Shown in pieces: positions 26,323 through 38,529 of a DNA stretch of 64,000 bases. The stretch is from the NCBI RefSeq assembly GCF_001548055.1, contig NZ_AP014724.1, positions 1,054,001-1,118,000 on the forward strand, in the 5' to 3' direction. Numbering within the stretch: position 1 is the first letter of the stretch; each line of letters starts with the position of its first letter. The notes beneath the pieces were generated by a model, which was given only the letters and a program-made list of their open reading frames with translations, made no database searches and was not told where the DNA came from. The translations under genes and the position numbers were made by a program. This stretch comes from Sulfurospirillum cavolei. Its GTDB lineage: Bacteria > Campylobacterota > Campylobacteria > Campylobacterales > Sulfurospirillaceae.

Positions 26323-27067
26323 GTGGAAAAAATAATGGATCTTTTAAATCGTATCAGCACGCTTTATGCGATTCCTCAATGGATCGTCAATAGCGGTGCT
26401 ATCGCGATTTGTATTATCTTGGTCGCTTCGCCTTTTGTAGCACGTTTTTTAATGCGACCTAAGTATTATAAATTTCGTGAAATGCTTTTATTTAAAGTGT
26501 TATGGCGATGGAAATACAAAAAAGGCGACATTATCGCACTTTGGTGTTATTGTCCGAAGTGCCGCGCAATGTTGTTTTGCGATGACGAGAATTGTCGAAC
26601 GACGGACGTTTTACAAGATAAAATTACCTTTTTCGTATGTAACGAATGCGGCGGAAACGAACTCGGGCGCGTGGTAGGCGGCGATAGACGCTATGCGCTC
26701 AGTTTGGTCAGACGCGATATTTGGAGGCATATTAAAGACGGAACGTATAACGAGGTTGCCAAAGCGACCAAAGAGGCTTTGGAACTGTTGCAACACCTCG
26801 AAGAGGAACGAAAAGCACAAGAACTTCACGACACTACGCAAGAACCGTCCACGCTACAAGAAGCAATGCCACATGCGCCTTTGCTCAAAACATGCCAAGA
26901 TAACGAAACGCCTCAAGAACCTTTAATGAATTCGGCTGAGGACAAACTTTCTTCGACTACAGAAGAAGCGTCGCAATCAAACGATGATGCTTCCATACCT
27001 CCTCAAGAGGAACAAAATAACGAAAAACAAGAGAACGTAGAGGAAGCAAAACCTGAGGCAGAGCGTC

Positions 27068-27078
<11 letters not shown>
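26323..27078 (+). CDS. Membrane-anchored zinc-ribbon protein of unknown function
   Basis: 251 residues. A single N-terminal helix (about 19-43: IVNSGAIAICIILVASPFVA) is followed by a cytoplasmic zinc-ribbon-like domain with two CxxC-type pairs (CYCPKCRAMLFC and CNECGG). A helical segment comes next, then a 100-residue acidic, Gln/Glu/Pro-rich, low-complexity tail. It sits in the folP-ligA interval where H. pylori has the uncharacterised HP1233. GTG 26323 is the better start (AGGAT); ATG 26335 is possible. No function can be assigned. Confidence 0.75.
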
Positions 27079-30481
<3,403 letters not shown>

Positions 30482-31309
30482 CGTCGATACCCTTGCCATC
30501 GGCAGTTTTGACGGTATGCACGTTGGGCACAGACAACTTTTAAAACACCTTGGAGCTAACGGTGCGCTTTTTGTGATCGACAAAGATCAAGCCAATCTGA
30601 CTCCGGGCGTTAAGCGTAGCGAATATGCGGGCTATCCGTGTATGTTTTTTCATTTTCTCAAAGTAAAAAATATGAGCGGCGAAGAGTTTGTCGCACTACT
30701 TAAACGCGAATTTATTCATCTCAAAAAACTGGTCGTCGGATACGATTTTTGTTTCGGCAAACACCGTTCGTGTACGGCAATCGATTTACGTACCTTTTTT
30801 GACGGCGAAGTCGTCATCGTGGACGAGTTTAGCTATCGAGGCGTTTCGGTTCACTCGAGTGCGATCCGCGACTACTTAAAAGAAGCAAAACTAGAAGAAG
30901 CAAACCGTTTTTTAGGGCGTGAATACGCAATAATCGGCGATGTGATTGCGGGGCAGGGAATCGGTAAATCACACCTTTTTGCCACGCTCAATCTGAAAGT
31001 ACACGAGTATCTGATTCCCGCCGAGGGCGTTTACGCAACGCGCACGAAGATTCGCGATAACATTTACGACTCGGTTTCGTTTATCGGCATTCGAGAGAGC
31101 ACGGACGGGCGTTTTTCGATTGAAACGCATATCTTAGACCTTGATATCGGTAACGTTGAAGGAAGCGTACAGCTCTCTTTCGTGCATTTTTTACGAGAAA
31201 ATAGACGATTTGAAAGCTTGGAGGCGTTAAAAAAAGAGATTCAAACGGATATTCAAAAAGCGCGTCTCTTTTTGAAAACATGCCGTTTTTATTTGGGAGA
31301 TTTTTCGTG

Positions 31310-32023
31310 ATGGACGATACGCTTTTTTCAAAACCGATTTCGAAACAGTTTGAATTCGACGAAGACGTTGCCGTCGTTTTCGACGACATGTTGGAACGTT
31401 CTATCCCTTTTTACAAGGAAGTCATTGAATTGACATGTGATTGTATCGTACGGCACGTTCCTTCTTGCGCCTCGATCGTGGATTTGGGGTGTTCGACCGC
31501 TAACACGCTTTTGACGCTTTATAAAAAAAGCGATAAAAGTTATCGGTTGTTGGGCGTCGATAATTCCGAAGCGATGTTGCATCTAGCACGGCAAAAAGTG
31601 CATGCGTACGGAGCGCACATGAGCTTTCTCAACGCCGACATTACCGAAGTGGCACTTGAACCCCACGATGCGATTATCGCTAATTATATGCTTCAGTTTA
31701 TTCGCCCTTTACAGCGAAGTGCGTTTGTTCAAAAACTCTATAATGCCCTCAAACCTCAGGGTATTTTACTTTTGAGCGAGAAAATCGTTTTTGACGATAA
31801 AGTGCTTAACAAGCAGATGATTGACGTATATTACGATTTTAAACGCAAACAAGGCTATAGCGATTTTGAGATAGCGCAAAAACGCGAAGCTTTGGAAAAC
31901 GTTTTGATTCCTTATACCGAACAAGAAAATAAAGCCATGCTGGAAGAGGTCGGATTTGAAACGATAGAGACGCTTTTTAAATGGGGAAATTTTGCAACGT
32001 TCATCGCAAAGAAAAAGGGGTAA
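31310..32023 (+). CDS. cmoA: Carboxy-S-adenosyl-L-methionine synthase CmoA
   Basis: 237 residues. The SAM-binding motif is SIVDLGCSTANTLLTLYKK, then LLGVDNSEAMLHLARQKV, ADITEV, NYMLQFIRP and SEKIVFDDKVLNKQMIDVYY, all CmoA family hallmarks. CmoA converts SAM and prephenate to carboxy-SAM, which CmoB (54.7 kb) uses to make 5-carboxymethoxyuridine at tRNA position 34. The gene ends the collinear run begun at rppH. Confidence 0.92.
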   Translation: MDDTLFSKPISKQFEFDEDVAVVFDDMLERSIPFYKEVIELTCDCIVRHVPSCASIVDLGCSTANTLLTLYKKSDKSYRLLGVDNSEAMLHLARQKVHAYGAHMSFLNADITEVALEPHDAIIANYMLQFIRPLQRSAFVQKLYNALKPQGILLLSEKIVFDDKVLNKQMIDVYYDFKRKQGYSDFEIAQKREALENVLIPYTEQENKAMLEEVGFETIETLFKWGNFATFIAKKKG

Positions 32024-32034
32024 ATCCCCTTTTT
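32012..32034. terminator. Bidirectional terminator between cmoA and a convergent gene
   Basis: A perfect 9-bp stem AAAAAGGGG / CCCCTTTTT with a 5-base loop straddles the cmoA stop and reaches the stop of the minus-strand gene. The T- and A-runs serve both directions. Confidence 0.85.
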
Positions 32035-32317
32035 AATGCTGTGGGTGGAATAATTTAGGGTATTTGTTCTTCATATAGGTAATGACCTCGATAATCTCGT
32101 CGAATCCCATTTCCGCATCGTCGTCTTCGTCTTCAAAAACTTCGTCGATACTTTTTAAATAAAGATCAATCGCTTTAGGAAGGTCTTCTTTTTTCGCGCC
32201 CGCAAAAAAGAGTGCCGCACCTAACATGTCGGCTAATTGCATCGCCATCTCTTCGATCTCTTCTTCGGCGCGTTGAAGTTCGTGTTGAAGTTCGTGTTGA
32301 AGATCTTTCTTTTCCAT
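32033..32317 (-). CDS. Small acidic helical protein of unknown function
   Basis: 94 residues, strongly acidic (FEDEDDDAEMGFDEIIE) and mostly helical, with no signal or membrane segment. The N-terminus contains the repeat LQHELQHELQ, encoded by a tandem 12-base repeat, and starts a heptad-like coiled coil (about 5-30). It lies 3 bases downstream of the DHH phosphoesterase gene, so it is probably co-expressed. I do not recognise the family. Confidence 0.7.
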   Translation of the reverse strand: MEKKDLQHELQHELQRAEEEIEEMAMQLADMLGAALFFAGAKKEDLPKAIDLYLKSIDEVFEDEDDDAEMGFDEIIEVITYMKNKYPKLFHPQH

Positions 32318-32320
32318 AGA

Positions 32321-33346
32321 TTATCCTTTTGACGCGATAATATTCGTCACTTGTGACTTAATCGCATCATACGTAAACGCATCTTTAAAACTGCTGAGAA
32401 GTCCTCCGCTTGCGTTGTGATGTCCGCCGCCGTTTGCAAGGTGTGCCGCCATCTTACTGACGTCGACTTTACCGTTGGAGCGTAGACTGATCGTCTTTTT
32501 CGAGGTAACGTCCATGAAAAAATCGAAATCGGGATTGGCGGTTAAAAAGTCGTTTCCGATAATCGAGACGTTTCCGATGTTGTACGTGAGAATACCTTGG
32601 TACTCTTTGTAGGTGATGCGCATTTTTTCTTTGGCATTGCTTAGTAAAACGACGTTGTATGCGGAAACGAGATTGCTAAGCGTATCGTTTTTATCCGTTT
32701 GAAAAAAGGCTTTTTTCAAGCCGTGTACCGCATCGTCCAAGGCGATATGCGCACCCTCTTGCGTAAAAAATGCCTGCGCATTGTGAAGAAGATTGAAAAT
32801 ATAAGCGGTATTTTCGTGCGGGAACATCACTTTATTAACTTCTTTAGCACCGCTAACCATTCCCATGCAGACTTTGCCGAGCTCAAAATGCGGGTCGTTT
32901 TCGAGCCAAATATCGACGGCATTGACGACATCGACGAAATGCGAAAGTTTTGCATCGTGACCGTAAATGGAACTAAAAAAATCGTAGGTAATTTTAGTGG
33001 CGCAACGCATGGAATCGAGGTAATACCATTCAAACGTTTCGGCGCATTCAAAGCCGGATTTATGATGATCCAACAAGAGCAGTTGAATCTCTTTTTCGCA
33101 AATCGTGGCTTTGGATTCAAACTCCTTAGCCTGCTCCATCGTGAGATTTAAATCGGTGATGAGAATGACGTGTTTCTCGATGGAAGAAGCTTGGATGGAT
33201 TCTAAAATTTGGTTGAAGCATTCGTTGATTTCTTTGCCGTAGTTGGAATTGTAAAATACGATAGAATCAAAATAGCGTGCACTCACCATCTGACAACCGT
33301 AGCCGTCTAGGTCCGTATGCGAGAGGTGGTGGAGAAGATAATTCAT
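32321..33346 (-). CDS. DHH-family phosphoesterase
   Basis: 341 residues. The metal-binding motifs are SHTDLDGYGCQ (DxD) and LLLDHHKSGFE (DHH), with a C-terminal GGGHHNASGG DHHA1-type substrate motif. It belongs to the NrnA/NrnB/RecJ-like superfamily acting on short oligonucleotides or phosphoesters such as pAp or cyclic dinucleotide products; the exact substrate cannot be set. It follows flhA, as in H. pylori (HP1041-HP1042 from memory). Confidence 0.88.
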   Translation of the reverse strand: MNYLLHHLSHTDLDGYGCQMVSARYFDSIVFYNSNYGKEINECFNQILESIQASSIEKHVILITDLNLTMEQAKEFESKATICEKEIQLLLLDHHKSGFECAETFEWYYLDSMRCATKITYDFFSSIYGHDAKLSHFVDVVNAVDIWLENDPHFELGKVCMGMVSGAKEVNKVMFPHENTAYIFNLLHNAQAFFTQEGAHIALDDAVHGLKKAFFQTDKNDTLSNLVSAYNVVLLSNAKEKMRITYKEYQGILTYNIGNVSIIGNDFLTANPDFDFFMDVTSKKTISLRSNGKVDVSKMAAHLANGGGHHNASGGLLSSFKDAFTYDAIKSQVTNIIASKG

Positions 33347-33354
33347 AAAAATCC

Positions 33355-33364
33355 TTACATGTAA
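33355..33364. repeat. TKACATGTMA palindrome between flhA and the DHH gene
   Basis: TTACATGTAA in the 21-base gap after the flhA stop and before the DHH gene start. It overlaps the likely ribosome-site region of the DHH gene. Confidence 0.7.
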
Positions 33365-33367
33365 AGT

Positions 33368-35560
33368 TTAAAGTTTGTCGATTTCGATGGAACCCATCAC
33401 CTCGAATTTTGAAGCCGAATCGATCTCTGCGTGCGAAAGAACGACGATATCGAGACCGAACTTTTCAAAAATGTCCGATAACGATTTGCGAAGCATCGGA
33501 TCGACGATGATAATTACCGGTGCGACGCCTTTATGCAAAAGCTTTCCCGCTTCGTCGCTACAGACTTTAACGAGTAAATTGATTTGACCGATGTTGAGCA
33601 TCAAATCGCGCACGCCGTCGCGATCTTTTAGTGAATCTAACAGTTTTTGTTCGGTCGCGGCATTAAACGTTAAAAGCTTTAAAACGCCGTTTTCGTCTTT
33701 GTACAGTTTCGTAATGACGCGGGCAAGCCGTGCGCGCACCTGTTCGACGATAATCGAGACGTTTTTCGTCACTTCGGCAATGTCGCTGATCGTCTCGATG
33801 ATCGTGAGCAGATCTTTAATCGGAATTTTTTCATGCAACAAGGCTTTGAGCACTTTTTGAATCAAACCGATATTGGCAACTTTGAGACAATCTCCCACGA
33901 CGACCGGATAATCTTTTTGGAGTTTGTCGACGAGGCTTTGCACCTCTTGGCGCGTGAGCAACTCTTCGGAGTATTTTTTAATCAATTCGCTTAAATGCGT
34001 TGAAATAACGGTCGCCGGATCGACCGTCGTATAGCCTTTGATAATCGCGTCTTCTTTAATATTGGCATCAATCCAAATTGCATCCAGTCCGAAAGCCGGC
34101 TCTTTGGTCGGGATACCTTGAACTTTATCGATGGTCAAGCCGCTGTCCATCGCCAAAAATTTATCGGGATAGATTTCGCCGCTACCGATTTCGATGCCTT
34201 TTAATAAAAGTTGATAATGGTTCGGCGCAAGATGTAAGTTATCGCGGATACGAACTTGCGGGATCAAATAACCAAAATCGGAGGCAATTTTGCGACGCAT
34301 ACTTTTCACGCGATCCAGAAGGTCTCCGCCTTGTGCGGGATCGGCTAATTTGATGAGTTGATACCCCAAGTCAAGCTCTAAAATTTCCAATTTTAAAATA
34401 TCGTTGAGCGTGTTTTCTTCTTCTTTGCGCAACTCTTCGGGACTTTTTTTCGGAGCTTGGGACGTTTGTGCCTTTGCTTCGGCTTCTTGCTTGGCTTTTT
34501 GCACGGCTGCGGGCGTGGATGCAAAAAAAGATTGTAGTGAAAAATGGCCGTCGTGCGTTTGTTTGATCAAGTACGCCAATCCTAAAAAGATCAATCCGAC
34601 AAATGCGAGCGAAAGACTCGGAAGCCCTGGAACCAAGGCAAAAAGAACTAAAATAAAGCCGACGATCGCCAAGGTTTTGTAGTCGCCGAAGAGTTGGTTG
34701 ACCGCTCCGTCGGAAAAGCTCGATTCATCGGCTTTATTGGCGCGCGTGATGATAATACCCGTCGCGGTCGAGGTGATGAGTGCAGGAAGTTGGGAGACCA
34801 GACCGTCCCCGATCGTTAAAATCGTATACGTCGATGCACTGGTCGCTAAATCGAGTCCGTGTTGAAACGCTCCGATTAAAAAGCCGCCGATAATGTTAAT
34901 GATCGTAATGATAATACCCGCAACCGCGTCGCCTTTGACGAATTTACTCGAACCGTCCATCGCTCCGTAAAAATTGGCTTCTTGAATAATCTCTTCACGG
35001 CGTTTACGTGCGGCTTTTTCATCGATCAGTCCTGCATTAAGATCCGCATCGATCGCCATTTGTTTTCCGGGCATCGCATCTAGGGTAAAACGTGCCGCAA
35101 CTTCCGCAACGCGGGTCGAACCTTTGGTAATAACCATAAAATTGATTAAAACGAGAATCGAAAAGACGATAACGCCGATAACGTAATTACCGCCGACGAC
35201 GAATTGTCCGAAGCTAGAAATTATCTCGCTTACCGCGTCCGGTCCATTGTGTCCGTTGGTTAAAATCATACGCGTCGTCGAAATGTTCAATGCCAAACGA
35301 TAGAGCGTAATAATCAAAATAAGCGTCGGAAACGTTGTCAAATCGGTCGGTTTAGGGATATAAAGCGAAATCAGAATAATCAAAACGGAGATCGACAATG
35401 AAATAACAAGAAAAAAATCGAGTACGGGACTGGGAAGCGGAACGATGATAATCGCTAAAATCGCAACGATAAAAACGACAATCGTTAAGTCTTTCGACTT
35501 AATGATCGGTTCTAAATACGGGATAATACGCCTGAGCAACTCATTTTGATTTTTTGCCAA
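33368..35560 (-). CDS. flhA: Flagellar type III export gate protein FlhA
   Basis: 730 residues. About 8 helices lie in the first 320 residues, with the FHIPEP signature (RVAEVAARFTLDAMPGKQMA and DADLNAGLIDEKAARKRREE). An Ala/Glu/Lys linker (about 350-385) precedes the large cytoplasmic domain that docks export substrates. FlhA also feeds RpoN-dependent flagellar gene control in Campylobacterota. It lies 9 bases after the rrf2 gene. Confidence 0.97.
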   Translation of the reverse strand: MAKNQNELLRRIIPYLEPIIKSKDLTIVVFIVAILAIIIVPLPSPVLDFFLVISLSISVLIILISLYIPKPTDLTTFPTLILIITLYRLALNISTTRMILTNGHNGPDAVSEIISSFGQFVVGGNYVIGVIVFSILVLINFMVITKGSTRVAEVAARFTLDAMPGKQMAIDADLNAGLIDEKAARKRREEIIQEANFYGAMDGSSKFVKGDAVAGIIITIINIIGGFLIGAFQHGLDLATSASTYTILTIGDGLVSQLPALITSTATGIIITRANKADESSFSDGAVNQLFGDYKTLAIVGFILVLFALVPGLPSLSLAFVGLIFLGLAYLIKQTHDGHFSLQSFFASTPAAVQKAKQEAEAKAQTSQAPKKSPEELRKEEENTLNDILKLEILELDLGYQLIKLADPAQGGDLLDRVKSMRRKIASDFGYLIPQVRIRDNLHLAPNHYQLLLKGIEIGSGEIYPDKFLAMDSGLTIDKVQGIPTKEPAFGLDAIWIDANIKEDAIIKGYTTVDPATVISTHLSELIKKYSEELLTRQEVQSLVDKLQKDYPVVVGDCLKVANIGLIQKVLKALLHEKIPIKDLLTIIETISDIAEVTKNVSIIVEQVRARLARVITKLYKDENGVLKLLTFNAATEQKLLDSLKDRDGVRDLMLNIGQINLLVKVCSDEAGKLLHKGVAPVIIIVDPMLRKSLSDIFEKFGLDIVVLSHAEIDSASKFEVMGSIEIDKL

Positions 35561-35569
35561 TAAAGACCT

Positions 35570-35974
35570 CTAAATTTCGATAATATCTTTAAGTGTCATA
35601 TTATCCAAAAAATGGTCAATTTTTGATTGAAGTCTATTTAAGATCGGCCAAACGCGGCAAAAATCTCCTTTGCCTCCGGGACATTTTTGCGATGACGGAG
35701 AACATTCGAAGACAACGGTTTGTTTTTTTTCGGCACATTCGACAATGGCTTTGAGCGTTAATTCATCCGGTTTTTTTGCCAGCATAAAACCGCCGTGAGC
35801 GCCTTTAAAAGAGCTTAAAATATTTTCTTTGGCAAGCGATTGGAGGATTTTGGCTAAGAAGCTTTTGGAAATACCTAATTGGTTTGAGAGCGTATCGACG
35901 TCTTGCGGCGAGTTTTTTTGTGCAATAATAATCAGTGACAATAGAGCGTATTCGCTAGCTTTGGTTAAGAGCAT
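35570..35974 (-). CDS. Rrf2-family (IscR/NsrR-like) transcriptional regulator
   Basis: 134 residues. The winged helix LTKASEYALLSLIIIAQKN...LGISKSFLAKILQSLAKENI and SFKGAHGGFMLAKKPDELTL is diagnostic of Rrf2. The cysteines in ECSPSSQKCPGGKGDFC (C-X6-C-X7-C) are well placed to ligate an Fe-S cluster. It likely senses iron-sulfur status, redox or NO and may regulate flhA, with which it appears to be co-transcribed; both regulation and signal are inferred. Confidence 0.88.
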   Translation of the reverse strand: MLLTKASEYALLSLIIIAQKNSPQDVDTLSNQLGISKSFLAKILQSLAKENILSSFKGAHGGFMLAKKPDELTLKAIVECAEKKQTVVFECSPSSQKCPGGKGDFCRVWPILNRLQSKIDHFLDNMTLKDIIEI

Positions 35975-36092
35975 CCATGCATCCTCGGTTTTCTTTAATT
36001 AAGAGAAATATTGTACTAAATAAACGTTAGAGTTAGCTTTAATTCATAAGATAATTCGTATGCGTTGCCTCAAAATGTTACGGAAGGGTTTA

Positions 36093-36121
36093 TTGACAAT
36101 TTTCGTTCTTTAAGATACAAT
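36093..36121 (+). promoter_or_regulatory. Sigma70-type promoter of rpsO
   Basis: TTGACA (36093-36098) and TACAAT (36116-36121) with a 17-base spacer, 46 bases before the rpsO ATG. Confidence 0.75.
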
Positions 36122-36166
36122 TTCAGGCTTTTGAAAAGCAACTAAATTACCAATCAGGAGGTCGTT

Positions 36167-36439
36167 ATGGCTTTAGGTTCGGCGGAAAAACAAGTTATTG
36201 TTTCACAATTCGGTAGAAAAGAGGGTGACACAGGTTCACCGGAGGTTCAAATTGCGCTTCTTTCAAAAAGAATCAGCGATTTAACGGAACACCTTAAACT
36301 TAATGCGAAAGATCACTCTTCACGCCTTGGTCTCTTAAAACTTGTCGGACAAAGAAAACGTTTAATGCAATACCTTAAACGTAAAGATTTTGCTACGTAC
36401 AGCAAAGTTATTAAAGAACTTTCTATCCGCGACAAATAA
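36167..36439 (+). CDS. rpsO: 30S ribosomal protein S15
   Basis: 90 residues: MALGSAEKQVIVSQFGRKEG, DTGSPEVQIALLSKRISDLT, LKLNAKDHSSRLGLLKLVGQ and RKRLMQYLKRKD, the invariant S15 sequence. It binds 16S rRNA early in small-subunit assembly. A strong AGGAGG ribosome site precedes it, and a strong terminator follows. Confidence 0.98.
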   Translation: MALGSAEKQVIVSQFGRKEGDTGSPEVQIALLSKRISDLTEHLKLNAKDHSSRLGLLKLVGQRKRLMQYLKRKDFATYSKVIKELSIRDK

Positions 36440-36457
36440 TATCGTTTGTCCTTCCGT

Positions 36458-36496
36458 GCCGAGATAGCATTTTTTGCTATACTCGGCTTTTTTTTT
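36458..36496 (+). terminator. Rho-independent terminator of rpsO
   Basis: GCCGAGATAGCA pairs with TGCTATACTCGGC (one bulge) and is followed by nine Ts. Confidence 0.92.
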
Positions 36497-36582
36497 GCCC
36501 CGTTTTTCCCTTTACTCCCTCTTCTTTACCGATACCGCAATAGTTTACAACAGCATTCTTTGGACTCTTTTGTTGATAATTT

Positions 36583-36623
36583 TATACGGTTTAACGTATA
36601 AAATATATATTTAATGTATAAAA
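36583..36623. promoter_or_regulatory. Putative operator of the HTH gene: inverted and direct repeats
   Basis: TATACG-N6-CGTATA (36583-36600) is a perfect inverted repeat. Overlapping it are two direct repeats TTTAACGTATAAAA (36590-36603) and TTTAATGTATAAAA (36610-36623), exactly 20 bases apart (two helical turns). TTTATGTATAA recurs at 36714-36724. This suits binding by the HTH protein encoded just downstream; that link is inferred. Confidence 0.5.
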
Positions 36624-36753
36624 AATAAAAAAATTAGATATTTATGTCAAATTTTATTATAAATATATACTAAAACATCATTTTTAAGATATAATAACTT
36701 ATAAAATATCCTATTTATGTATAATTAATCCGGTATTGGTTAGAATCGTATAC

Positions 36754-36999
36754 ATGAAAACAAACGATATTTTTAATCTGCTTCATAATGCTGTCGAATC
36801 GAAGTATTTGGGAAAGAAGATTTCTCAGCGTGAAATGGCGGATAAACTCGGCGTATCGATGCGAACGTATCAAGATTGGAGATTAGGTAACTCCATGCCT
36901 CAAGCGGCTTTAGCGATTTTTAAAATGCTAGGCGAGCTTGATGAAGACGATGCGATCAGATTGATTAAACGTATTGTTAAAGATTCAAAGGATGCATGA
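36754..36999 (+). CDS. Small helix-turn-helix protein
   Basis: 81 residues from ATG 36754 (an in-frame upstream start at 36736 has no ribosome site). ISQREMADKLGVSMRTYQDW and RLGNSMPQAALAIFKML form a Cro/XRE-like HTH with the usual Gln-Arg-Glu-Met-Ala-Asp helix and recognition helix. A C-terminal helix follows. No signal or membrane segment. It overlaps the next ORF by one base (TGATG). Probably a repressor, perhaps autoregulatory through the repeats upstream; an antitoxin role is possible but unsupported. Confidence 0.75.
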   Translation: MKTNDIFNLLHNAVESKYLGKKISQREMADKLGVSMRTYQDWRLGNSMPQAALAIFKMLGELDEDDAIRLIKRIVKDSKDA

Positions 37000-37169
37000 T
37001 GAGCACGCTCTCTCAAAATGAACGCAAAGCACTCAACGATATTTTCACGGCTATGACCGAAAAAGAGACATTTTTTTCCCGTCTTAAAGAGAGCAAAGGC
37101 GAATTGAAGCATTTTTTTAGATTGATTTTTATGCGCCATAAAAAACGTATTAAACACCCCGTTCGATAA
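36999..37169 (+). CDS. 56-residue basic protein coupled to the HTH gene
   Basis: Starts at the ATG overlapping the HTH stop and ends at TAA 37167-37169. It reads MSTLSQNERKALNDIFTAMT, then EKETFFSRLKESKGELKHFF and a basic tail RHKKRIKHPVR. Amphipathic helices, net positive, no signal peptide. The one-base overlap indicates translational coupling and a functional pair with the HTH protein. I do not recognise the family. Confidence 0.6.
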   Translation: MSTLSQNERKALNDIFTAMTEKETFFSRLKESKGELKHFFRLIFMRHKKRIKHPVR

Positions 37170-37782
37170 ACCCCTTTTTCGTTTCTTTCCTTCTCGCACG
37201 TTTGGTATGCGAGCATATTCACTCTTGTTTTAGCATATAGGTACTATTTAGATGGTAATTGTCATCACAACATGTTTGATCATAACTATGCAATTTTTAC
37301 ATATTGAGTCTAAATCACCTAGTTTTTTATAAAAAATAATACTTTTCATTATAATTTTTAAGGTTATGACGAATACCATATTACTGTTATATCACAGACA
37401 ATCAAATGTATGTTGTGTTACTCAAAAAGGGGCATCATAAGAGGTATGTACGTGTCTGGCAGTGTCCCATGTTAAGGCGTTTTGTTTCAAAACTACGTAA
37501 ACCTTGGCATTCCACTATTTCAGTTTTAGCCCCGTTGGCGGGAATTATGTATTGAAGTTTTAGGATTACATGTAAACCTTTTTCAAACCAAAAAGCTTTA
37601 CATGTAAAGAATAGAAGAACACCAAAGGAGGCAAATTGTGAGTTACAAACCAAGGTGGCATAAGCTAGGCAATATGACAAATTTAAAGATAAAAACAGGA
37701 GAAGAAATTTGAGAAAGTTAAACGTCAAACACCCGTTTTATTGCATTAGTGAAAAATATAAATAATTTAAGGAAAAATAAAA
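37170..37782. other. Long non-coding stretch with hairpin element and possible attC-like words
   Basis: No convincing gene. From left to right there is AT-rich DNA with a TATAAT at 37350-37355, then a structured block (about 37400-37545) containing words similar to integron attC sites. The first 47-base hairpin element (37566-37612) follows. After it, a near-perfect AAGGAGG leads a 24-codon ORF (GTG 37636 to TGA) that runs into an 18-codon ORF. Both are probably leader or remnant reading frames ahead of the exported-protein gene. Confidence 0.55.
37566..37612. repeat. 47-bp hairpin element, copy A
   Basis: Two TTACATGTAA palindromes flank a T5/A5 core. TTACATGTAAACCTTTTT pairs with AAAAAGCTTTACATGTAA at 17 of 18 positions around a 6-base loop. 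Copy B lies exactly 1000 bp downstream with 43 of 47 bases the same; the differences are in the loop, its edge and one stem position. No T-run follows, so a terminator role is weak. Confidence 0.85.
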
Positions 37783-38529
37783 TTGAGACCTAAAATTCGA
37801 AAAGGCTTGTATATACTAGCCGTTGTTATAGGAATAACTTCGTATGCTGGATCATTACCTGAGATAAATATTGAAGGATCTGATGCAATAAAGACATACG
37901 TTGCAAACGCTTCCTCTTCTGAAAAACAACAGATGCATAAACTGTTAGAAGCAGGGGATAAATTTGCCAAACTATTTTTGGATGGAGAAATTTGTGGTTG
38001 TGAACCATACGAAGAATGTCCAGTTGTAGCCGCATTAACCGAATATCCCATTGTAGATGATTTTTTACATAACTTTTGTAAAGGGTGGGAAGTAATATGG
38101 GTCAATAATCAAAGGGGTTTTAATCATTATTTGGTAGACACAGACACCCATTTAGTGTCCATAGATATTGATCCAAACGCCTATACGGCAGTTTTAACAT
38201 ATGAAAGTAGTTTGGTTGGTGTATTTATAGAAGGTCAAAGCACAAATGACAATGAGGATCTTATCGTGTCTTGGGATATCTCAAATCGAGGTAAGCATAT
38301 AAGTGTTAGTTTTACTTTTAATACCAATACCAATAAAGTCATTGATTACGCAAAAGGAAGTGAAAATGTTGATTATTACACTCAGAGCATTTGGTATCCA
38401 GAAAGTATGCTGGGTCGTGCAGCTTTTCTTAATTGGAGTGAAGAGCACAGAAAACGACAAAGAGACCTTGCGAATCAAATCAAAGCAGATCTTTTAAACT
38501 ACCAAAGAACACACAAAAACACAAAATAG
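37783..38529 (+). CDS. Exported protein of unknown function (accessory gene 1)
   Basis: 248 residues from TTG 37783 (AAGGAA 8 bases upstream). The N-terminus RKGLYILAVVIGITSYAG is a signal peptide or anchor. The mature part has Cys in DGEICGCEPYEECP, then a beta-rich middle (HYLVDTDTHLVSIDIDPNAY, ISVSFTFNTNTNKVIDYAKG) and a charged helical C-terminus (NWSEEHRKRQRDLANQIKAD). Base composition is clearly more AT-rich and Arg codon choice differs from the housekeeping genes, suggesting acquisition. No recognised domain. It lies between two copies of the hairpin element. Immunity-type or envelope-associated roles are guesses. Confidence 0.7.
   Translation: MRPKIRKGLYILAVVIGITSYAGSLPEINIEGSDAIKTYVANASSSEKQQMHKLLEAGDKFAKLFLDGEICGCEPYEECPVVAALTEYPIVDDFLHNFCKGWEVIWVNNQRGFNHYLVDTDTHLVSIDIDPNAYTAVLTYESSLVGVFIEGQSTNDNEDLIVSWDISNRGKHISVSFTFNTNTNKVIDYAKGSENVDYYTQSIWYPESMLGRAAFLNWSEEHRKRQRDLANQIKADLLNYQRTHKNTK

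Larger units (their letters stand above)
36440..36753. other. Intergenic: rpsO terminator and AT-rich control region
   Basis: No gene is visible. It contains the rpsO terminator, then about 190 bases of very AT-rich DNA (36560-36750). That DNA carries two 14-base direct repeats, an inverted repeat and a third weaker repeat, all upstream of the small HTH gene. It marks the left border of the accessory stretch. Confidence 0.7.

Noticed and set aside
36999-37169. Classical toxin-antitoxin pair with the HTH gene
   Set aside because: No recognised toxin fold; size and coupling alone do not support it.
37435-37728. A 97-codon minus-strand frame with a hydrophobic start
   Set aside because: It is read through the hairpin element, lacks a ribosome site and has no protein-like C-terminus; it looks accidental.
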